Positions 40,130-53,603 of a stretch of 64,000 bases of DNA are shown in pieces. The notes beneath the pieces were generated by a model. That model made no database searches and was not told the DNA's origin. It saw nothing but the letters and a program-made list of their open reading frames with translations. The position numbers and the translations under genes are program-made. This DNA is from Mycolicibacterium doricum (lineage in GTDB: Bacteria; Actinomycetota; Actinomycetes; Mycobacteriales; Mycobacteriaceae), in contig NZ_AP022605.1 in NCBI RefSeq assembly GCF_010728155.1, forward strand, positions 558,001 to 622,000, in the 5' to 3' direction. How positions within the stretch are numbered: the stretch's first letter is position 1; each line of letters opens with the position of its first letter.

Positions 40130-40189
40130 TCGCGGCGGAGCCGCGGCGCTGACCGGCTGCGCAGTCAGCAGCCACCAGATAGTCACTAA

Positions 40190-44191
<4,002 letters not shown>

Positions 44192-44203
44192 CTGTTCTCT
44201 GCG

Positions 44204-44257
44204 CGAGCAGACGCAAATGTCCCCACACGCCCGGCGTGTCGGGGACATTTGCGTCTG
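44204..44257. repeat. Hairpin repeat, copy 2 (after rpoC)
   Basis: CAGACGCAAATGTCCCC (44208-44224) is the inverse of GGGGACATTTGCGTCTG (44241-44257), with ACACGC...GCGTGT continuing the stem inward. It starts 13 bp after the rpoC stop and probably acts as its terminator. Compare copies at 31398 and 45231. Confidence 0.8.
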
Positions 44258-44328
44258 GTGGGCGGGTTATCCCCAGGCGCGGCCGTTACGCAGTGGGCGT
44301 AGGCGCGCTGCGACGCCAGCATGGTGGC

Positions 44329-45213
44329 GTGTTCATCGACGAGATTTTCGCGGCGCACGGAGGAGTCGCCACTGCCCGAGCGCTGAGTGCAGTCATGTCG
44401 CGCAAGACTTTGGCGGCTCAGCTGCGGGCGGGCGCGATCGTCCGCGTGTGGCACGGCGTCTACTCGCTCGGGCCGCCCGACACTCTGACCAAATTGGCGG
44501 CCCTGGACGTCCTGGTGGGCCGCCCTGTCGTCGCGTGCCTGCACACCGCGGCCGACCTTCACGGCTTTCGCACCGAGGCTTCCGGCCCTGTGCACATCCT
44601 CGACCCCGGCATCCGCATGCGTCCCACGGTCGGTCTGATGGTGCATCAACGCGTCGGCGCCCCGCTGCAACGTGTGGCGGCCGGTCGACTGGTGACGACA
44701 CCGGCGTGGACGGCGGTCGAGATTGCCCGGACGCTGAGCCGGCCCCGTGCGCTTGCCACGCTCGACGCCGCACTGCATGTCCAGGCGTGTGGGCCCGCCG
44801 ACGTCGCGCGGGCCGTTGACGAGCAGAAGGGCCGTCGCGGCATCGTCAACGTGCGTGCCCTGCTCACTCATATCGACAGTCGCGCCGAATCCCCCATGGA
44901 AAGTGAGGCACGGCTGGTGTTCATCGACGGTGGGCTACCGAAGCCGGAACTGCAGTACGAGATCGTCGACCGCTGCGGCCAGCTGTGGCGGGCCGACTTC
45001 GCCTGGCCGGAAGCCAGGGTTCTCGCCGAGTACGACTCCATGGAGTGGCATGCGAATGCTGTCGCGCTGCGCCACGACCGCATGAAAACCGCGCGGTTGC
45101 AGGAGTGTGGGTGGACCGTCATTCCGCTCGTCGTCGACGACGTGCGCCGATATCCACTCGATCTGGTCGCGCGAATCGCCGCATACCTCGAGCGCGCGGA
45201 TATGGCCGGGTGA
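44329..45213 (+). CDS. AbiEi-type/DUF559 protein
   Basis: A 294-residue protein from GTG 44329; GTG 44293 is an alternative. The N-terminal part (GGVATARALSAVMSRKTLAA, VRVWHGVYSLGPP) is the AbiEi_4-type winged helix of AbiEi antitoxins, and the C-terminal part (LWRADFAWPEARVLAEYDS, LRHDRMKTARLQECGW) resembles the DUF559/Vsr-like endonuclease fold with an E-D/E pattern. No AbiEii toxin gene is adjacent. Two near-identical hairpin repeats bracket it, and it lies at a position where M. tuberculosis has a different gene, so it is probably an insertion (inference). Confidence 0.75.
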   Translation: MFIDEIFAAHGGVATARALSAVMSRKTLAAQLRAGAIVRVWHGVYSLGPPDTLTKLAALDVLVGRPVVACLHTAADLHGFRTEASGPVHILDPGIRMRPTVGLMVHQRVGAPLQRVAAGRLVTTPAWTAVEIARTLSRPRALATLDAALHVQACGPADVARAVDEQKGRRGIVNVRALLTHIDSRAESPMESEARLVFIDGGLPKPELQYEIVDRCGQLWRADFAWPEARVLAEYDSMEWHANAVALRHDRMKTARLQECGWTVIPLVVDDVRRYPLDLVARIAAYLERADMAG

Positions 45214-45230
45214 GGTGTCGGCTCCGACCG

Positions 45231-45288
45231 CGAGCAGACACATATGTCCCCACGCGCCCGGCGTGTCGGGGACATTTGCGTCTGCTCG
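45231..45288. repeat. Hairpin repeat, copy 3 (before nfo)
   Basis: CGAGCAGACACATATGTCCC on the left (45231-45250) pairs with the right arm ending GGGACATTTGCGTCTGCTCG (45288), with mismatches only in the left arm. It contains GCGCCCGGCGTGT like copy 2. It lies 17 bp after the AbiEi-type gene. Confidence 0.8.
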
Positions 45289-45354
45289 CCGAGCTGGTGG
45301 TGGGGGCACGGCGAGCTGGTGAGGGACACAAAAGTGCGCCCTAGACTCGACGGC

Positions 45355-46104
45355 GTGCTCATCGGTTCACACGTCCGCAACGACGACCCCCTGGCCGCTG
45401 CCGAAGCCGACGGCGCCGACGTGGTGCAGTTCTTCCTCGGCGACCCGCAGAGCTGGAAGAAACCCAAGCCCCGCGAGGACGCCGAAGCGCTGAAGGCCTC
45501 CAGCATTCCGCGCTATGTCCACGCGCCGTACCTGATCAACGTGGCGTCGGCCAACAACCGCGTGCGCATCCCGTCGCGCAAGATCCTGCAGGACACCTGC
45601 GATGCGGCGGCCGAGGTGGGCGCCACCGCCGTGATCGTGCACGGCGGGCACGCCGACGACCAGGACATGGAGGCCGGTTTCCAGCGGTGGGTCAAGGCGC
45701 TCGACCGGCTCGAGACGACGGTGCCCGTCTACCTGGAGAACACCGCCGGTGGTGTGCACGCCATGGCACGCCACTTCGACACCATCGGCCGGCTGTGGGA
45801 CCACATCGGCGACCACGGCATCGGTTTCTGCCTCGACACCTGCCACGCGTGGGCGGCCGGCGAGGCGCTGGTGGACGCGGTGTCGCGGATCAAGCGCATC
45901 ACCGGCCGAATCGACCTCGTGCACTGCAACGACTCCCGCGATGCGGCGGGTTCGGGTGCCGACCGGCACGCCAACGTCGGCACTGGTCAGATCGACCCTC
46001 AGCTGCTCGTCGCGGTGGTGCAGGCCGCCGACGCGCCGGTCATCTGCGAGACGTCCGACGACGGCCGCAAGGACGACATCGCGTTCCTGCGCGAACACGT
46101 CTGA
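45355..46104 (+). CDS. nfo: Endonuclease IV
   Basis: A 249-residue AP endonuclease of the Nfo family, called end in M. tuberculosis. It cuts at abasic sites in base excision repair and uses three zinc ions. Metal-binding motifs: GSHV near the start, [50 protein letters not shown] and [12 protein letters not shown]. It starts at GTG 45355; TAGACT lies eight bases upstream, so the mRNA may be leaderless. The position after rpoC matches M. tuberculosis. Confidence 0.92.
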   Translation: MLIGSHVRNDDPLAAAEADGADVVQFFLGDPQSWKKPKPREDAEALKASSIPRYVHAPYLINVASANNRVRIPSRKILQDTCDAAAEVGATAVIVHGGHADDQDMEAGFQRWVKALDRLETTVPVYLENTAGGVHAMARHFDTIGRLWDHIGDHGIGFCLDTCHAWAAGEALVDAVSRIKRITGRIDLVHCNDSRDAAGSGADRHANVGTGQIDPQLLVAVVQAADAPVICETSDDGRKDDIAFLREHV

Positions 46105-46200
46105 GCGGGTCACAGATCGATCGCAAACGGACGTCGAACGGCGGGTTGCCAAGTGGTTAACTAGGCTGAGTCGGGCCAGCACCGACTTCGAAAGGCCGAT

Positions 46201-47298
46201 GTGTCCGCGGTTGACCAGTCGTCGATTGCGCTGACGCCACCTGACGTGATGTCGGGGAGGCGTCGGCTGACCTTGGTGCGCTGGGCGGCGATCGCACTAT
46301 GGGCCGTGGTCGTGGTGTACCGCACGGCCACCGACGGTTTCGCGTTCAACCGCGAACTCGTGCTGCTCTATATCGCCACCGGACTGATGGCCGCCAGCAT
46401 CGGTCGCGGCCGCCGGATGCTCTTCGTGATCCGCGACTGGCTGCCGTTCGCGCTGGTCCTGCTGGCCTACGACCTGAGCCGCGGTGCGGCCACGCTGATC
46501 GGCCGGCCCACCCTGTGGCACTGGCAGGCCGACGCCGACCGCTGGCTCTTCTTCGGGGCGATGCCGACCGTGTGGCTGCAGGAACGGCTCAAACAGCCGA
46601 CTCCGCCGTGGTGGGAGATCGGCATCAGCAGCGTCTACATGTCGTTCTTCGTCCTGCCGTACGCGATCGCCGGCGTGCTGTGGCTGCGCAACCGCGAGGA
46701 GTGGAAGGCGTTCGTGCGGTTGTTCGTCGGCCTGAACGTGGCCGCGCTGATGGTCTACGCGTTGTTCCCCGCCGCGCCGCCGTGGGCGGCGGCCCGGTGT
46801 AGTGCTGCCGATGTGGAGGGCGGCCCGTCCGGTCCGCGGTGCATGTTCCGGTCTGCCCGCGGGGTGCCCGACGGCGGGGTGCTCGGCTCGATGCAGTTCA
46901 GTCAGGACGGCGCGAACCAGTGGATCGAGCGGATCGTCGGGCGCGGGTGGGGCAAGTTGAACCTGCACTCGGCGACGGCGTTGCTCGACGCCGGACAGGC
47001 GAGCGTGAACCTGGTGGCGGCCATCCCGTCGCTGCACGCCGGGATGACCGCGGCGATGGCGGCGTTCCTGTGGCACCGCGTGCACCGCGGATGGCGCCCG
47101 GTGCTGGTCGCCTACGTACTCGTGATGGCGTTCACGCTGGTGTACACCGCCGAGCACTACGTCGTCGACATCCTGCTGGGGTGGGCGTTCGCCGCGGTCG
47201 CGGTCTTCGCGGTGAACCGCTACGAGGCGGTCGCCCAACAGTCGCCCAACAACGGAACGCTTAGTATGGTGCAGTGGTTGCTCGGCTCCTGGCGCTGA
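46201..47298 (+). CDS. PAP2-family membrane phosphatase
   Basis: A 365-residue membrane protein with about six transmembrane segments. The PAP2/inositol-phosphoceramide-synthase-like motifs are AAIPSLHAGMTAAMAAFLWH and YTAEHYVVDILLGW, which contain the phosphatase histidines. The active site faces outward, so the substrate is probably a lipid phosphate at the outer face of the membrane. GTG 46201 has GAAAGG upstream. The end overlaps the start of lpqP by 25 bp, so the two are coupled. Confidence 0.8.
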   Translation: MSAVDQSSIALTPPDVMSGRRRLTLVRWAAIALWAVVVVYRTATDGFAFNRELVLLYIATGLMAASIGRGRRMLFVIRDWLPFALVLLAYDLSRGAATLIGRPTLWHWQADADRWLFFGAMPTVWLQERLKQPTPPWWEIGISSVYMSFFVLPYAIAGVLWLRNREEWKAFVRLFVGLNVAALMVYALFPAAPPWAAARCSAADVEGGPSGPRCMFRSARGVPDGGVLGSMQFSQDGANQWIERIVGRGWGKLNLHSATALLDAGQASVNLVAAIPSLHAGMTAAMAAFLWHRVHRGWRPVLVAYVLVMAFTLVYTAEHYVVDILLGWAFAAVAVFAVNRYEAVAQQSPNNGTLSMVQWLLGSWR

Positions 47299-48110
47299 TC
47301 GGCGTGTTGCTGGTCGCGGCCGGATGTGTCGCAGCGGGTTCGGCTCAACCGCAGGGTTTCTCCGTCGGAAGCACCGTGCACACGATGGGGTTCGCCGGGC
47401 TGGACCGCGCCTACAGTCTCTACATTCCTGACGGCGTGGCATCGCCTGCACCGTTGGTGGTGATGCTGCACGGTGGCTTCGGCAGCGCCGCGCAGGCCGA
47501 AAGAGCCTATGGCTGGAATCAACTGGCGGACAGCGCGAAGTTCGTCGTCGCCTATCCCGACGGCATCACCCACGCCTGGAACGCCAACGGCGGGTGCTGT
47601 GGGCTTCCCGCCAGGCAGGGCATCGACGACGTCGGGTTCATCACAGCGGTCGTCAACGACATCAGTGCCAACATCAGCGTCGATGCCGAACGCGTCTTCG
47701 CCACCGGCATCAGCAACGGCGGGATGATGTCGTACGCGTTGGCGTGCAATACGGCTGTGTTCGCGGCCATCGGTCCGGACGCAGCCACGCAACTCGACCC
47801 GTGCCCCGCTCCTCGGCCCACGTCGGTGATCCACATCCACGGCACGGACGACCAGCTGATCCGCTATGACGGCCAGCCGGGGGCGGGGGTGGCGCGCATC
47901 GACGGCCCGGCCGTTGCGGATCTCAACGCGTTCTGGCGCAACGTCGACCACTGCGCAACGCCCGAGACCACGGCGGACGGGCCGGTCACGACGTCGATCG
48001 CCTCCTGTCCGGACGGCCGCGGTGTCACACTGGTCACCGTCGACGGCGGTGGACACGAGTGGCCGCCGTTCGCCACGGGGACGATCTGGGAGTTCTTCGC
48101 GGCCCACTGA
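47274..48110 (+). CDS. lpqP: LpqP-like lipoprotein esterase
   Basis: A 278-residue protein. The N-terminus LLALIGVLLVAAGC is a lipoprotein signal with lipobox cysteine at about residue 18. The rest is a feruloyl-esterase/poly-3-hydroxybutyrate-depolymerase-like alpha/beta hydrolase: LVVMLHGGFGSA (oxyanion), ATGISNGGMMSYALAC (nucleophile serine) and VDGGGHEWPP (histidine). It lies between nfo and fadE8, as lpqP (Rv0671) does in M. tuberculosis. The natural substrate is unknown. Confidence 0.85.
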   Translation: MVARLLALIGVLLVAAGCVAAGSAQPQGFSVGSTVHTMGFAGLDRAYSLYIPDGVASPAPLVVMLHGGFGSAAQAERAYGWNQLADSAKFVVAYPDGITHAWNANGGCCGLPARQGIDDVGFITAVVNDISANISVDAERVFATGISNGGMMSYALACNTAVFAAIGPDAATQLDPCPAPRPTSVIHIHGTDDQLIRYDGQPGAGVARIDGPAVADLNAFWRNVDHCATPETTADGPVTTSIASCPDGRGVTLVTVDGGGHEWPPFATGTIWEFFAAH

Positions 48111-48177
48111 CGACCATTCCCCGCGAGCGTTGTAGAGAATCGTGCCACGTCTCCGGGCTAGCGCAGTATTACGACTC

Positions 48178-48206
48178 TTGTGCGGCTGTCTGGTGAGGTG
48201 TAACAC
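48178..48206 (+). promoter_or_regulatory. Predicted fadE8 promoter (leaderless)
   Basis: TTGTGC (48178-48183), a 17-bp spacer and TAACAC (48201-48206); the ATG of fadE8 at 48214 lies where transcription would start, so the mRNA may be leaderless. Confidence 0.5.
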
Positions 48207-48213
48207 TGCAGGT

Positions 48214-49842
48214 ATGCCGGACACGCACGTCGTCACCAACCAGGTCCCACCGCTCGTGGACCACAACCCGGCGGCCTCGCCGGTGCTCACCGAGGCGCTG
48301 ATCCGCGAGGGCGGGGAGTGGGGCCTCGGCGAGGTCACCGAGCTGGGCGCACTCTCCGGCAGCGCGCAGGCGCAGCGGTGGGGTGAGCTCGCCGACCGCA
48401 ACCGGCCCGTCCTGCACACCCACGACCGCGTCGGCCACCGCATCGACGAAGTGGAGTACGACCCCGCCTACCACGAGTTGATGCGCACCGCGATCGGCCA
48501 CGGGCTGCACGCCGCGCCGTGGGCCGACGACCGCGCCGGGGCACATGTCGTGCGCGCCGCCAAGACGTCGGTGTGGACGCCGGAACCCGGGCACATCTGC
48601 CCGATCTCGATGACCTATGCCGTCGTGCCCGCGCTGCGGTTCAACCCCGACCTGGCGGCCGTCTACGAACCGCTGCTGACCAGCCGGGTGTACGACCCCG
48701 AGCTCAAGGTGCCCGCCACGAAGGCCGGCATCACCGCGGGGATGTCGATGACGGAAAAGCAGGGCGGCTCCGACGTGCGCGCCGGCACCACACAGGCAGT
48801 GCCGAACGGCGACGGCAGCTACTCGCTGACCGGTCACAAGTGGTTCACCTCGGCGCCGATGTGCGACATCTTCCTGGTGCTCGCCCAGGCGCCCGGTGGC
48901 CTGTCGTGCTTCTTGCTGCCGCGCATCCTGCCCGACGGCGCGCGGAACCGAATGTTGCTGCAGCGCCTCAAGGACAAGCTCGGCAACCACGCCAACGCCT
49001 CTTCGGAAGTGGAGTACGACGGTGCCACCGCCTGGCTGGTCGGCGAGGAGGGCCGCGGCGTGCCGACCATCATCGAGATGGTCAACCTGACCCGGCTGGA
49101 CTGCACGCTGGGATCGGCGACCAGCATGCGCAGCGGGCTCACCCGGGCCATCCACCACGCGCAGCACCGCAAGGCCTTCGGCGAGTACCTGATCGACCAG
49201 CCGCTGATGCGCAACGTCTTGGCCGACCTGGCCGTCGAGGGCGAGGCCGCCACGATGGTCGCGATGCGGATGGCCGGCGCCACCGACCGCGCCGTGCGCG
49301 GCGACTCCCGCGAAGCGCTGCTGCGCCGGATCGGCCTGGCGTCGGCGAAGTACTGGGTGTGCAAACGCGCCACCCCGCATGCGGCCGAGGCGATGGAATG
49401 CCTGGGCGGCAACGGCTATGTCGAGGACTCGGGGATGCCGCGGCTGTACCGCGAGGCGCCGCTGATGGGCATCTGGGAGGGTTCGGGCAACGTCAGCGCG
49501 CTCGATACGTTGCGCGCCATGATGACTCGCCCGGACAGTGTCGAGGTGCTGTTCGACGAACTTGCGCAGGTCTCCGGTGCAGACCCGCGCCTCGGCGTGC
49601 ACGTCGACGGGCTCAAGCAGGCGCTGGGCGACGTCGAGACCATCCAGTACCGGGCTCGCAAGGTCGCCGAGGACATCTGCCTGGCACTGCAGGGGGCGCT
49701 GCTGGTGCGCCATGGACATCCGGCGGTGGCCGAGGCGTTCCTGGCGACGCGGTTGGACCGCCGGTGGGGCGGGGCGTTCGGCACGCTGCCGGCCGGGCTG
49801 GACCTCGACCCGATCCTCGAGCGCGCGCTGGTCGCGGTGTGA
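48214..49842 (+). CDS. fadE8: Acyl-CoA dehydrogenase FadE8 (AidB-like)
   Basis: A 542-residue acyl-CoA dehydrogenase of the AidB/isovaleryl-CoA type. FAD-binding motifs are GMSMTEKQGGSDVRAGTT and GHKWFTSAPMCDIFLVLA; further on are GSATSMRSGLTRAIHHAQHR and the C-terminal ECLGGNGYVEDSGMPRLYRE with APLMGIWEGSGNV. It oxidises an acyl-CoA or aids repair-like functions. The following echA4, paaX-like and echA5 genes suggest a fatty or aromatic acid pathway. The order matches Rv0672-Rv0675. Confidence 0.9.
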   Translation: MPDTHVVTNQVPPLVDHNPAASPVLTEALIREGGEWGLGEVTELGALSGSAQAQRWGELADRNRPVLHTHDRVGHRIDEVEYDPAYHELMRTAIGHGLHAAPWADDRAGAHVVRAAKTSVWTPEPGHICPISMTYAVVPALRFNPDLAAVYEPLLTSRVYDPELKVPATKAGITAGMSMTEKQGGSDVRAGTTQAVPNGDGSYSLTGHKWFTSAPMCDIFLVLAQAPGGLSCFLLPRILPDGARNRMLLQRLKDKLGNHANASSEVEYDGATAWLVGEEGRGVPTIIEMVNLTRLDCTLGSATSMRSGLTRAIHHAQHRKAFGEYLIDQPLMRNVLADLAVEGEAATMVAMRMAGATDRAVRGDSREALLRRIGLASAKYWVCKRATPHAAEAMECLGGNGYVEDSGMPRLYREAPLMGIWEGSGNVSALDTLRAMMTRPDSVEVLFDELAQVSGADPRLGVHVDGLKQALGDVETIQYRARKVAEDICLALQGALLVRHGHPAVAEAFLATRLDRRWGGAFGTLPAGLDLDPILERALVAV

Positions 49843-49887
49843 CGGGTTTCCGGCGCCAATGCAGTTCTGGCGGACCGAGGTGATCCG

Positions 49888-50826
49888 GTGACGCACGCGA
49901 TCCGGCCGGTCGACTTCGACGACCTCAAGACCATGACGTACGAGGTCACCGGCCGGGTGGCCCGGATCACCTTCAACCGGCCCGAGAAGGGCAACGCGAT
50001 TGTCGCCGACACCCCGCTGGAACTGTCCGCGCTCGTCGAACGGGCCGACCTCGACCCCGACGTGCACGTGATCCTGCTGTCCGGAAGGGGCGAGGGATTC
50101 TGCGCCGGATTCGACCTGAGCGCCTACGCCGAAGGGTCGTCGTCGGCCGGGGGCGGCAGCCCGTACCGCGACACCGTGCTGTCGGGCAGGACGCAGGCGA
50201 TCAACCATCTGCCCGACCGACCGTGGGACCCGATGGTCGACTACCAGATGATGAGCCGCTTCGTGCGCGGGTTCTCCAGCCTGCTGCACTGCGACAAGCC
50301 GACGGTGGTGAAGATCCACGGCTACTGCGTGGCCGGTGGCACCGACATCGCCCTGCACGCCGACCAGGTGATCGCCGCCGCCGACGCGAAGATCGGCTAT
50401 CCGCCCACCCGCGTGTGGGGGGTTCCGGCGGCGGGCATGTGGGCCCACCGGCTCGGCGATCAGCGCGCCAAGCGCCTTCTGCTGACCGGGGACTGCCTCA
50501 CCGGCAGGCAGGCCGCCGAATGGGGTCTGGCCGTGGAGGCGCCCGAACCCGAGGACCTCGACGAACGCACCGAACGCCTCGTCGAGCGCATCGCCGCCGT
50601 TCCGGTCAACCAGCTGATCATGGTCAAACTCGCGATGAACTCCGCGCTGCTGCAGCAGGGTGTGGCGACCAGCCGGATGGTGAGCACGGTGTTCGACGGC
50701 ATCGCCCGGCATACCCCGGAAGGTCACGCGTTCGTCGCACAGTCACGCGAACATGGCTTCCGGGAGGCGGTGCGGCAGCGCGACGAGCCGTTCGGCGACC
50801 ACGGCCGACGAGCCTCCGGGGTGTAG
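49888..50826 (+). CDS. echA4: Enoyl-CoA hydratase EchA4
   Basis: A 312-residue crotonase-family protein from GTG 49888. The CoA and oxyanion-hole regions are ITFNRPEKGNAI, GRGEGFCAGFDLSAYAE and KIHGYCVAGGTDIALHADQV. The catalytic glutamates of classical hydratases are not clearly placed, so another crotonase reaction is possible. It follows fadE8 by 45 bp, and the next gene starts almost at its stop. Confidence 0.88.
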   Translation: MTHAIRPVDFDDLKTMTYEVTGRVARITFNRPEKGNAIVADTPLELSALVERADLDPDVHVILLSGRGEGFCAGFDLSAYAEGSSSAGGGSPYRDTVLSGRTQAINHLPDRPWDPMVDYQMMSRFVRGFSSLLHCDKPTVVKIHGYCVAGGTDIALHADQVIAAADAKIGYPPTRVWGVPAAGMWAHRLGDQRAKRLLLTGDCLTGRQAAEWGLAVEAPEPEDLDERTERLVERIAAVPVNQLIMVKLAMNSALLQQGVATSRMVSTVFDGIARHTPEGHAFVAQSREHGFREAVRQRDEPFGDHGRRASGV

Positions 50827-50828
50827 CC

Positions 50829-51575
50829 GTGCGGTTGACGGCGCGTTCGGTGGTGTTGTCGGTACTGCTGGGCGCACATCCGGCCTGGGCGACCGCGAGC
50901 GAACTGTTCAGTCTCACCGCTGATTTCGGCATCCGGGAACCGACCGTGCGGGTGGCGCTGACGCGCATGGTGGGCGCCGGTGACCTGGTGCGCTCCGCCG
51001 ACGGCTACCGGCTCTCCGAGCGGCTGCTTTCCCGGCAGCGCCGCCAGGACGAGGCGATCAACCCGCGGCTGCGCCCGTGGGACGGCACCTGGACCATGCT
51101 GGTGATCACCAGTGTCGGCACCGACGCCCGCACCCGTGCCGCCCTGCGAAACGCGCTGCAGGACAAGCGTTTCGCCGAACTGCGCGAAGGGGTGTGGTTG
51201 CGCCCGGACAACCTCGACGCGGGGTTGCCCGACGACGTCGCCGACCGCGCACGGGTCCTGCACGCGCGCGACGACGACCCGCACGGGCTGGCCGCCCACC
51301 TCTGGGACCTGACCGGCTGGGCCGACCGCGGCCGCCGACTCCTCGACGACATGGAGGCGGCGCGCGACATCCCGGCACGGTTCGTCACCGCCGCGGCGAT
51401 CGTCCGGCACCTGCTCACCGACCCGGTGCTCCCCGCCGAACTGCTGCCCGAAAGGTGGCCCGGCGACGAACTGCGCACGGCCTACACCGGTTTCGCCGCC
51501 GAACTCGTCGAGCGGCGCGATGCCCGACTGAGCGATGCCCGACTCAGCGATGCTCAACTGATGGAGGCGACATGA
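50829..51575 (+). CDS. PaaX-family transcriptional regulator
   Basis: A 248-residue protein from GTG 50829, two bases after the echA4 stop. The N-terminal winged helix (FSLTADFGIREPTVRVALTR, MVGAGDLVRSADGYRLS) and the middle region (WDGTWTMLVI) are those of PaaX, the repressor of phenylacetate degradation that answers to an acyl-CoA. In M. tuberculosis Rv0674 occupies this place. It probably regulates the surrounding fadE8-ech genes in response to a CoA ester. The C-terminal repeat DARLSDARLSDAQ is unusual. The stop overlaps echA5 (ATGA). Confidence 0.85.
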   Translation: MRLTARSVVLSVLLGAHPAWATASELFSLTADFGIREPTVRVALTRMVGAGDLVRSADGYRLSERLLSRQRRQDEAINPRLRPWDGTWTMLVITSVGTDARTRAALRNALQDKRFAELREGVWLRPDNLDAGLPDDVADRARVLHARDDDPHGLAAHLWDLTGWADRGRRLLDDMEAARDIPARFVTAAAIVRHLLTDPVLPAELLPERWPGDELRTAYTGFAAELVERRDARLSDARLSDAQLMEAT

Positions 51576-52336
51576 CAGGACCCGTCCGCGTCGAGCGCAC
51601 CGGCACGGTGACCACCGTGATCATCGACCGGCCCGACGCCCGCAACGCCGTCAACCGCCCCACCGCCGAGGCGCTCCACGAGGCCTTCGACGACTTCGAC
51701 CGCGACGACTCGGCATCGGTGGCCGTCCTGTGGGGTGACCACGGCACCTTCTGCGCCGGCGCCGACCTCAAGGCGTTCGGCACCCCCGACGCCAACGCCG
51801 TACACCGCAGCGGGCCGGGGCCGATGGGGCCGACACGCATGGTGCTGTCCAAACCGGTGATCGCCGCGATCAGTGGTTACGCCGTCGCGGGCGGACTCGA
51901 ACTCGCGCTGTGGTGCGATCTGCGGGTCGTCGAGCAGGACGCGGTGCTCGGGGTGTTCTGCCGTCGCTGGGGCGTGCCGTTGATCGACGGCGGCACCGTG
52001 CGGCTGCCCCGACTGATCGGGCAGAGCCGGGCGATGGACCTGATCCTCACCGGCCGAGCCGTCGACGCCGCCGAAGCCCACGCGATCGGCCTGGCCAACC
52101 GTGTGGTGCCGAAAGGCCGGGCGCGCCAGCAGGCCGAGGAGTTGGCGGCCGAGATCGCCCGCTTCCCGCAGCAGTGCTTGCGCAGCGACCGGCTCGCGGC
52201 GCTGGGCCAGTGGGGGCTGCCCGAGGCCGAGGCGATCGATCAGGAGTTCGCCAGCATCTCGCGGGTCAAACACGAGGCGCTCGAGGGTGCGGGGCGCTTC
52301 GCCGCCGGAGCGGGTCGACACGGGGCGAGTGCCTGA
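51572..52336 (+). CDS. echA5: Enoyl-CoA hydratase EchA5
   Basis: A 254-residue crotonase-family protein, coupled by ATGA to the regulator gene. Motifs: TVIIDRPDARNAVNRPTAEA, WGDHGTFCAGADLKAFG, AISGYAVAGGLELALWCDLR (oxyanion hole) and GVFCRRWGVPLIDGGTVRLP. It hydrates or isomerises an enoyl-CoA. With FadE8 and EchA4 it could form a short beta-oxidation-like unit. Confidence 0.9.
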   Translation: MTGPVRVERTGTVTTVIIDRPDARNAVNRPTAEALHEAFDDFDRDDSASVAVLWGDHGTFCAGADLKAFGTPDANAVHRSGPGPMGPTRMVLSKPVIAAISGYAVAGGLELALWCDLRVVEQDAVLGVFCRRWGVPLIDGGTVRLPRLIGQSRAMDLILTGRAVDAAEAHAIGLANRVVPKGRARQQAEELAAEIARFPQQCLRSDRLAALGQWGLPEAEAIDQEFASISRVKHEALEGAGRFAAGAGRHGASA

Positions 52337-52424
52337 TCGGGTGCGCTGTTGACCGTCGCGGTGATGACCGCGACGCTGGTGGGCAGGTAACCCGAACTTT
52401 CCGCCGACATGTGAGGACGAACCA

Positions 52425-53591
52425 ATGGTCGCCGACATCGCACTGCCACGCCTGGCCAAGATCGGCGCCGGCGCGATCACCGAGCTGGGATCGGTGGTCG
52501 CGCAGCTCGGTATCCGCAGGCCGGTGCTGGTCACCGACCGGTACCTGGACGAGACCGGTCAGGCCGAACGGCTGGTCAAGATCCTGCAGGCCGAGGGCGC
52601 CGATACCGCCGTGTTCTCCGGCGCGGTGCCCGATCCGACCGCCTCGTCGCTGACCGCCGGCCTCGACGTCGTCCGGGGACACGACGCCGACGGTGTCATC
52701 GGCTTCGGCGGCGGCAGCCCGATGGACACCGCCAAGGCGTTGGCGGTGCTGTCGGCCAACGGGGGATCGATCAGCGAGTACAGGGCGCCCGGCAGCTACG
52801 CCGGTCCCGCGCTGCCGGTTGTCGCCGTCCCCACCACCGCCGGAAGCGGTTCGGACTCGACGCAGTTCACCGTCATCACCGACGACGAGACCGACGAGAA
52901 GATGCTGTGCCCCGGCCTGTCGTTCCTGCCGATCGCGATCGTGGTGGACTTCGAGCTGACGCTGTCCATGCCGCCCCGGCTCACCGCCGACACGGGCGTC
53001 GACGCGCTCACCCATGCCATCGAGGCGTATGTGAGCCGGCGCGCCAGCCCGTTCTCCGATGCGCTCGCGTTGGCGGCCATGACGGCGATCTCGCGTCATC
53101 TGCGCCGCGCCTACGCCGACGGTGCCGACCGGGAGGCCCGCGAATCGATGATGCTGGCGGCGACGCAGGCCGGGATGGCGTTCTCGAACTCGAGCGTGGC
53201 CCTGGTGCACGGGATGAGCCGGCCGATCGGCGGACACTTCCACGTCGCCCACGGGCTGTCCAACGCCATGCTGCTGCCCGCGGTCACGAAATTCTCCGTC
53301 GACGCGGCGGTCGACAGGTACGCCGACTGCGCCAAGGCGATGGGGGTGGTCGACGACACCACCGCCAGTCGCGCGGCGGCCGACGCTCTGGTGGACGAGC
53401 TGACGCAGCTGTGCGCCGACGTGGAGGTGCCGACACCGGGTTCCTACGGGATCGACCGGGCGCAGTGGGAGGACCGGTTGGTCACCATGGCCGACCAGGC
53501 GTTGGCGTCCGGGTCGCCGGCCAACAATCCGCGCGTCCCGACGCACGGCGAGATCGTGACCCTGTACCGCGAGATCTTCGAACGCCCCTGA
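52425..53591 (+). CDS. Iron-containing alcohol dehydrogenase
   Basis: A 388-residue group III (iron-dependent) alcohol dehydrogenase. The nucleotide-binding motif is GFGGGSPMDTAKALAVL, followed by PTTAGSGSDST; iron ligands lie in DTGVDALTHAIEAYVS and HGMSRPIGGHFHVAHG. It reduces an aldehyde or oxidises an alcohol with NAD(P). Near the mycofactocin genes expected past the window edge, a mycofactocin-linked role is possible but not shown. This gene has no counterpart at this place in M. tuberculosis. Confidence 0.9.
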   Translation: MVADIALPRLAKIGAGAITELGSVVAQLGIRRPVLVTDRYLDETGQAERLVKILQAEGADTAVFSGAVPDPTASSLTAGLDVVRGHDADGVIGFGGGSPMDTAKALAVLSANGGSISEYRAPGSYAGPALPVVAVPTTAGSGSDSTQFTVITDDETDEKMLCPGLSFLPIAIVVDFELTLSMPPRLTADTGVDALTHAIEAYVSRRASPFSDALALAAMTAISRHLRRAYADGADREARESMMLAATQAGMAFSNSSVALVHGMSRPIGGHFHVAHGLSNAMLLPAVTKFSVDAAVDRYADCAKAMGVVDDTTASRAAADALVDELTQLCADVEVPTPGSYGIDRAQWEDRLVTMADQALASGSPANNPRVPTHGEIVTLYREIFERP

Positions 53592-53603
53592 CTCGGCGAG
53601 GCG

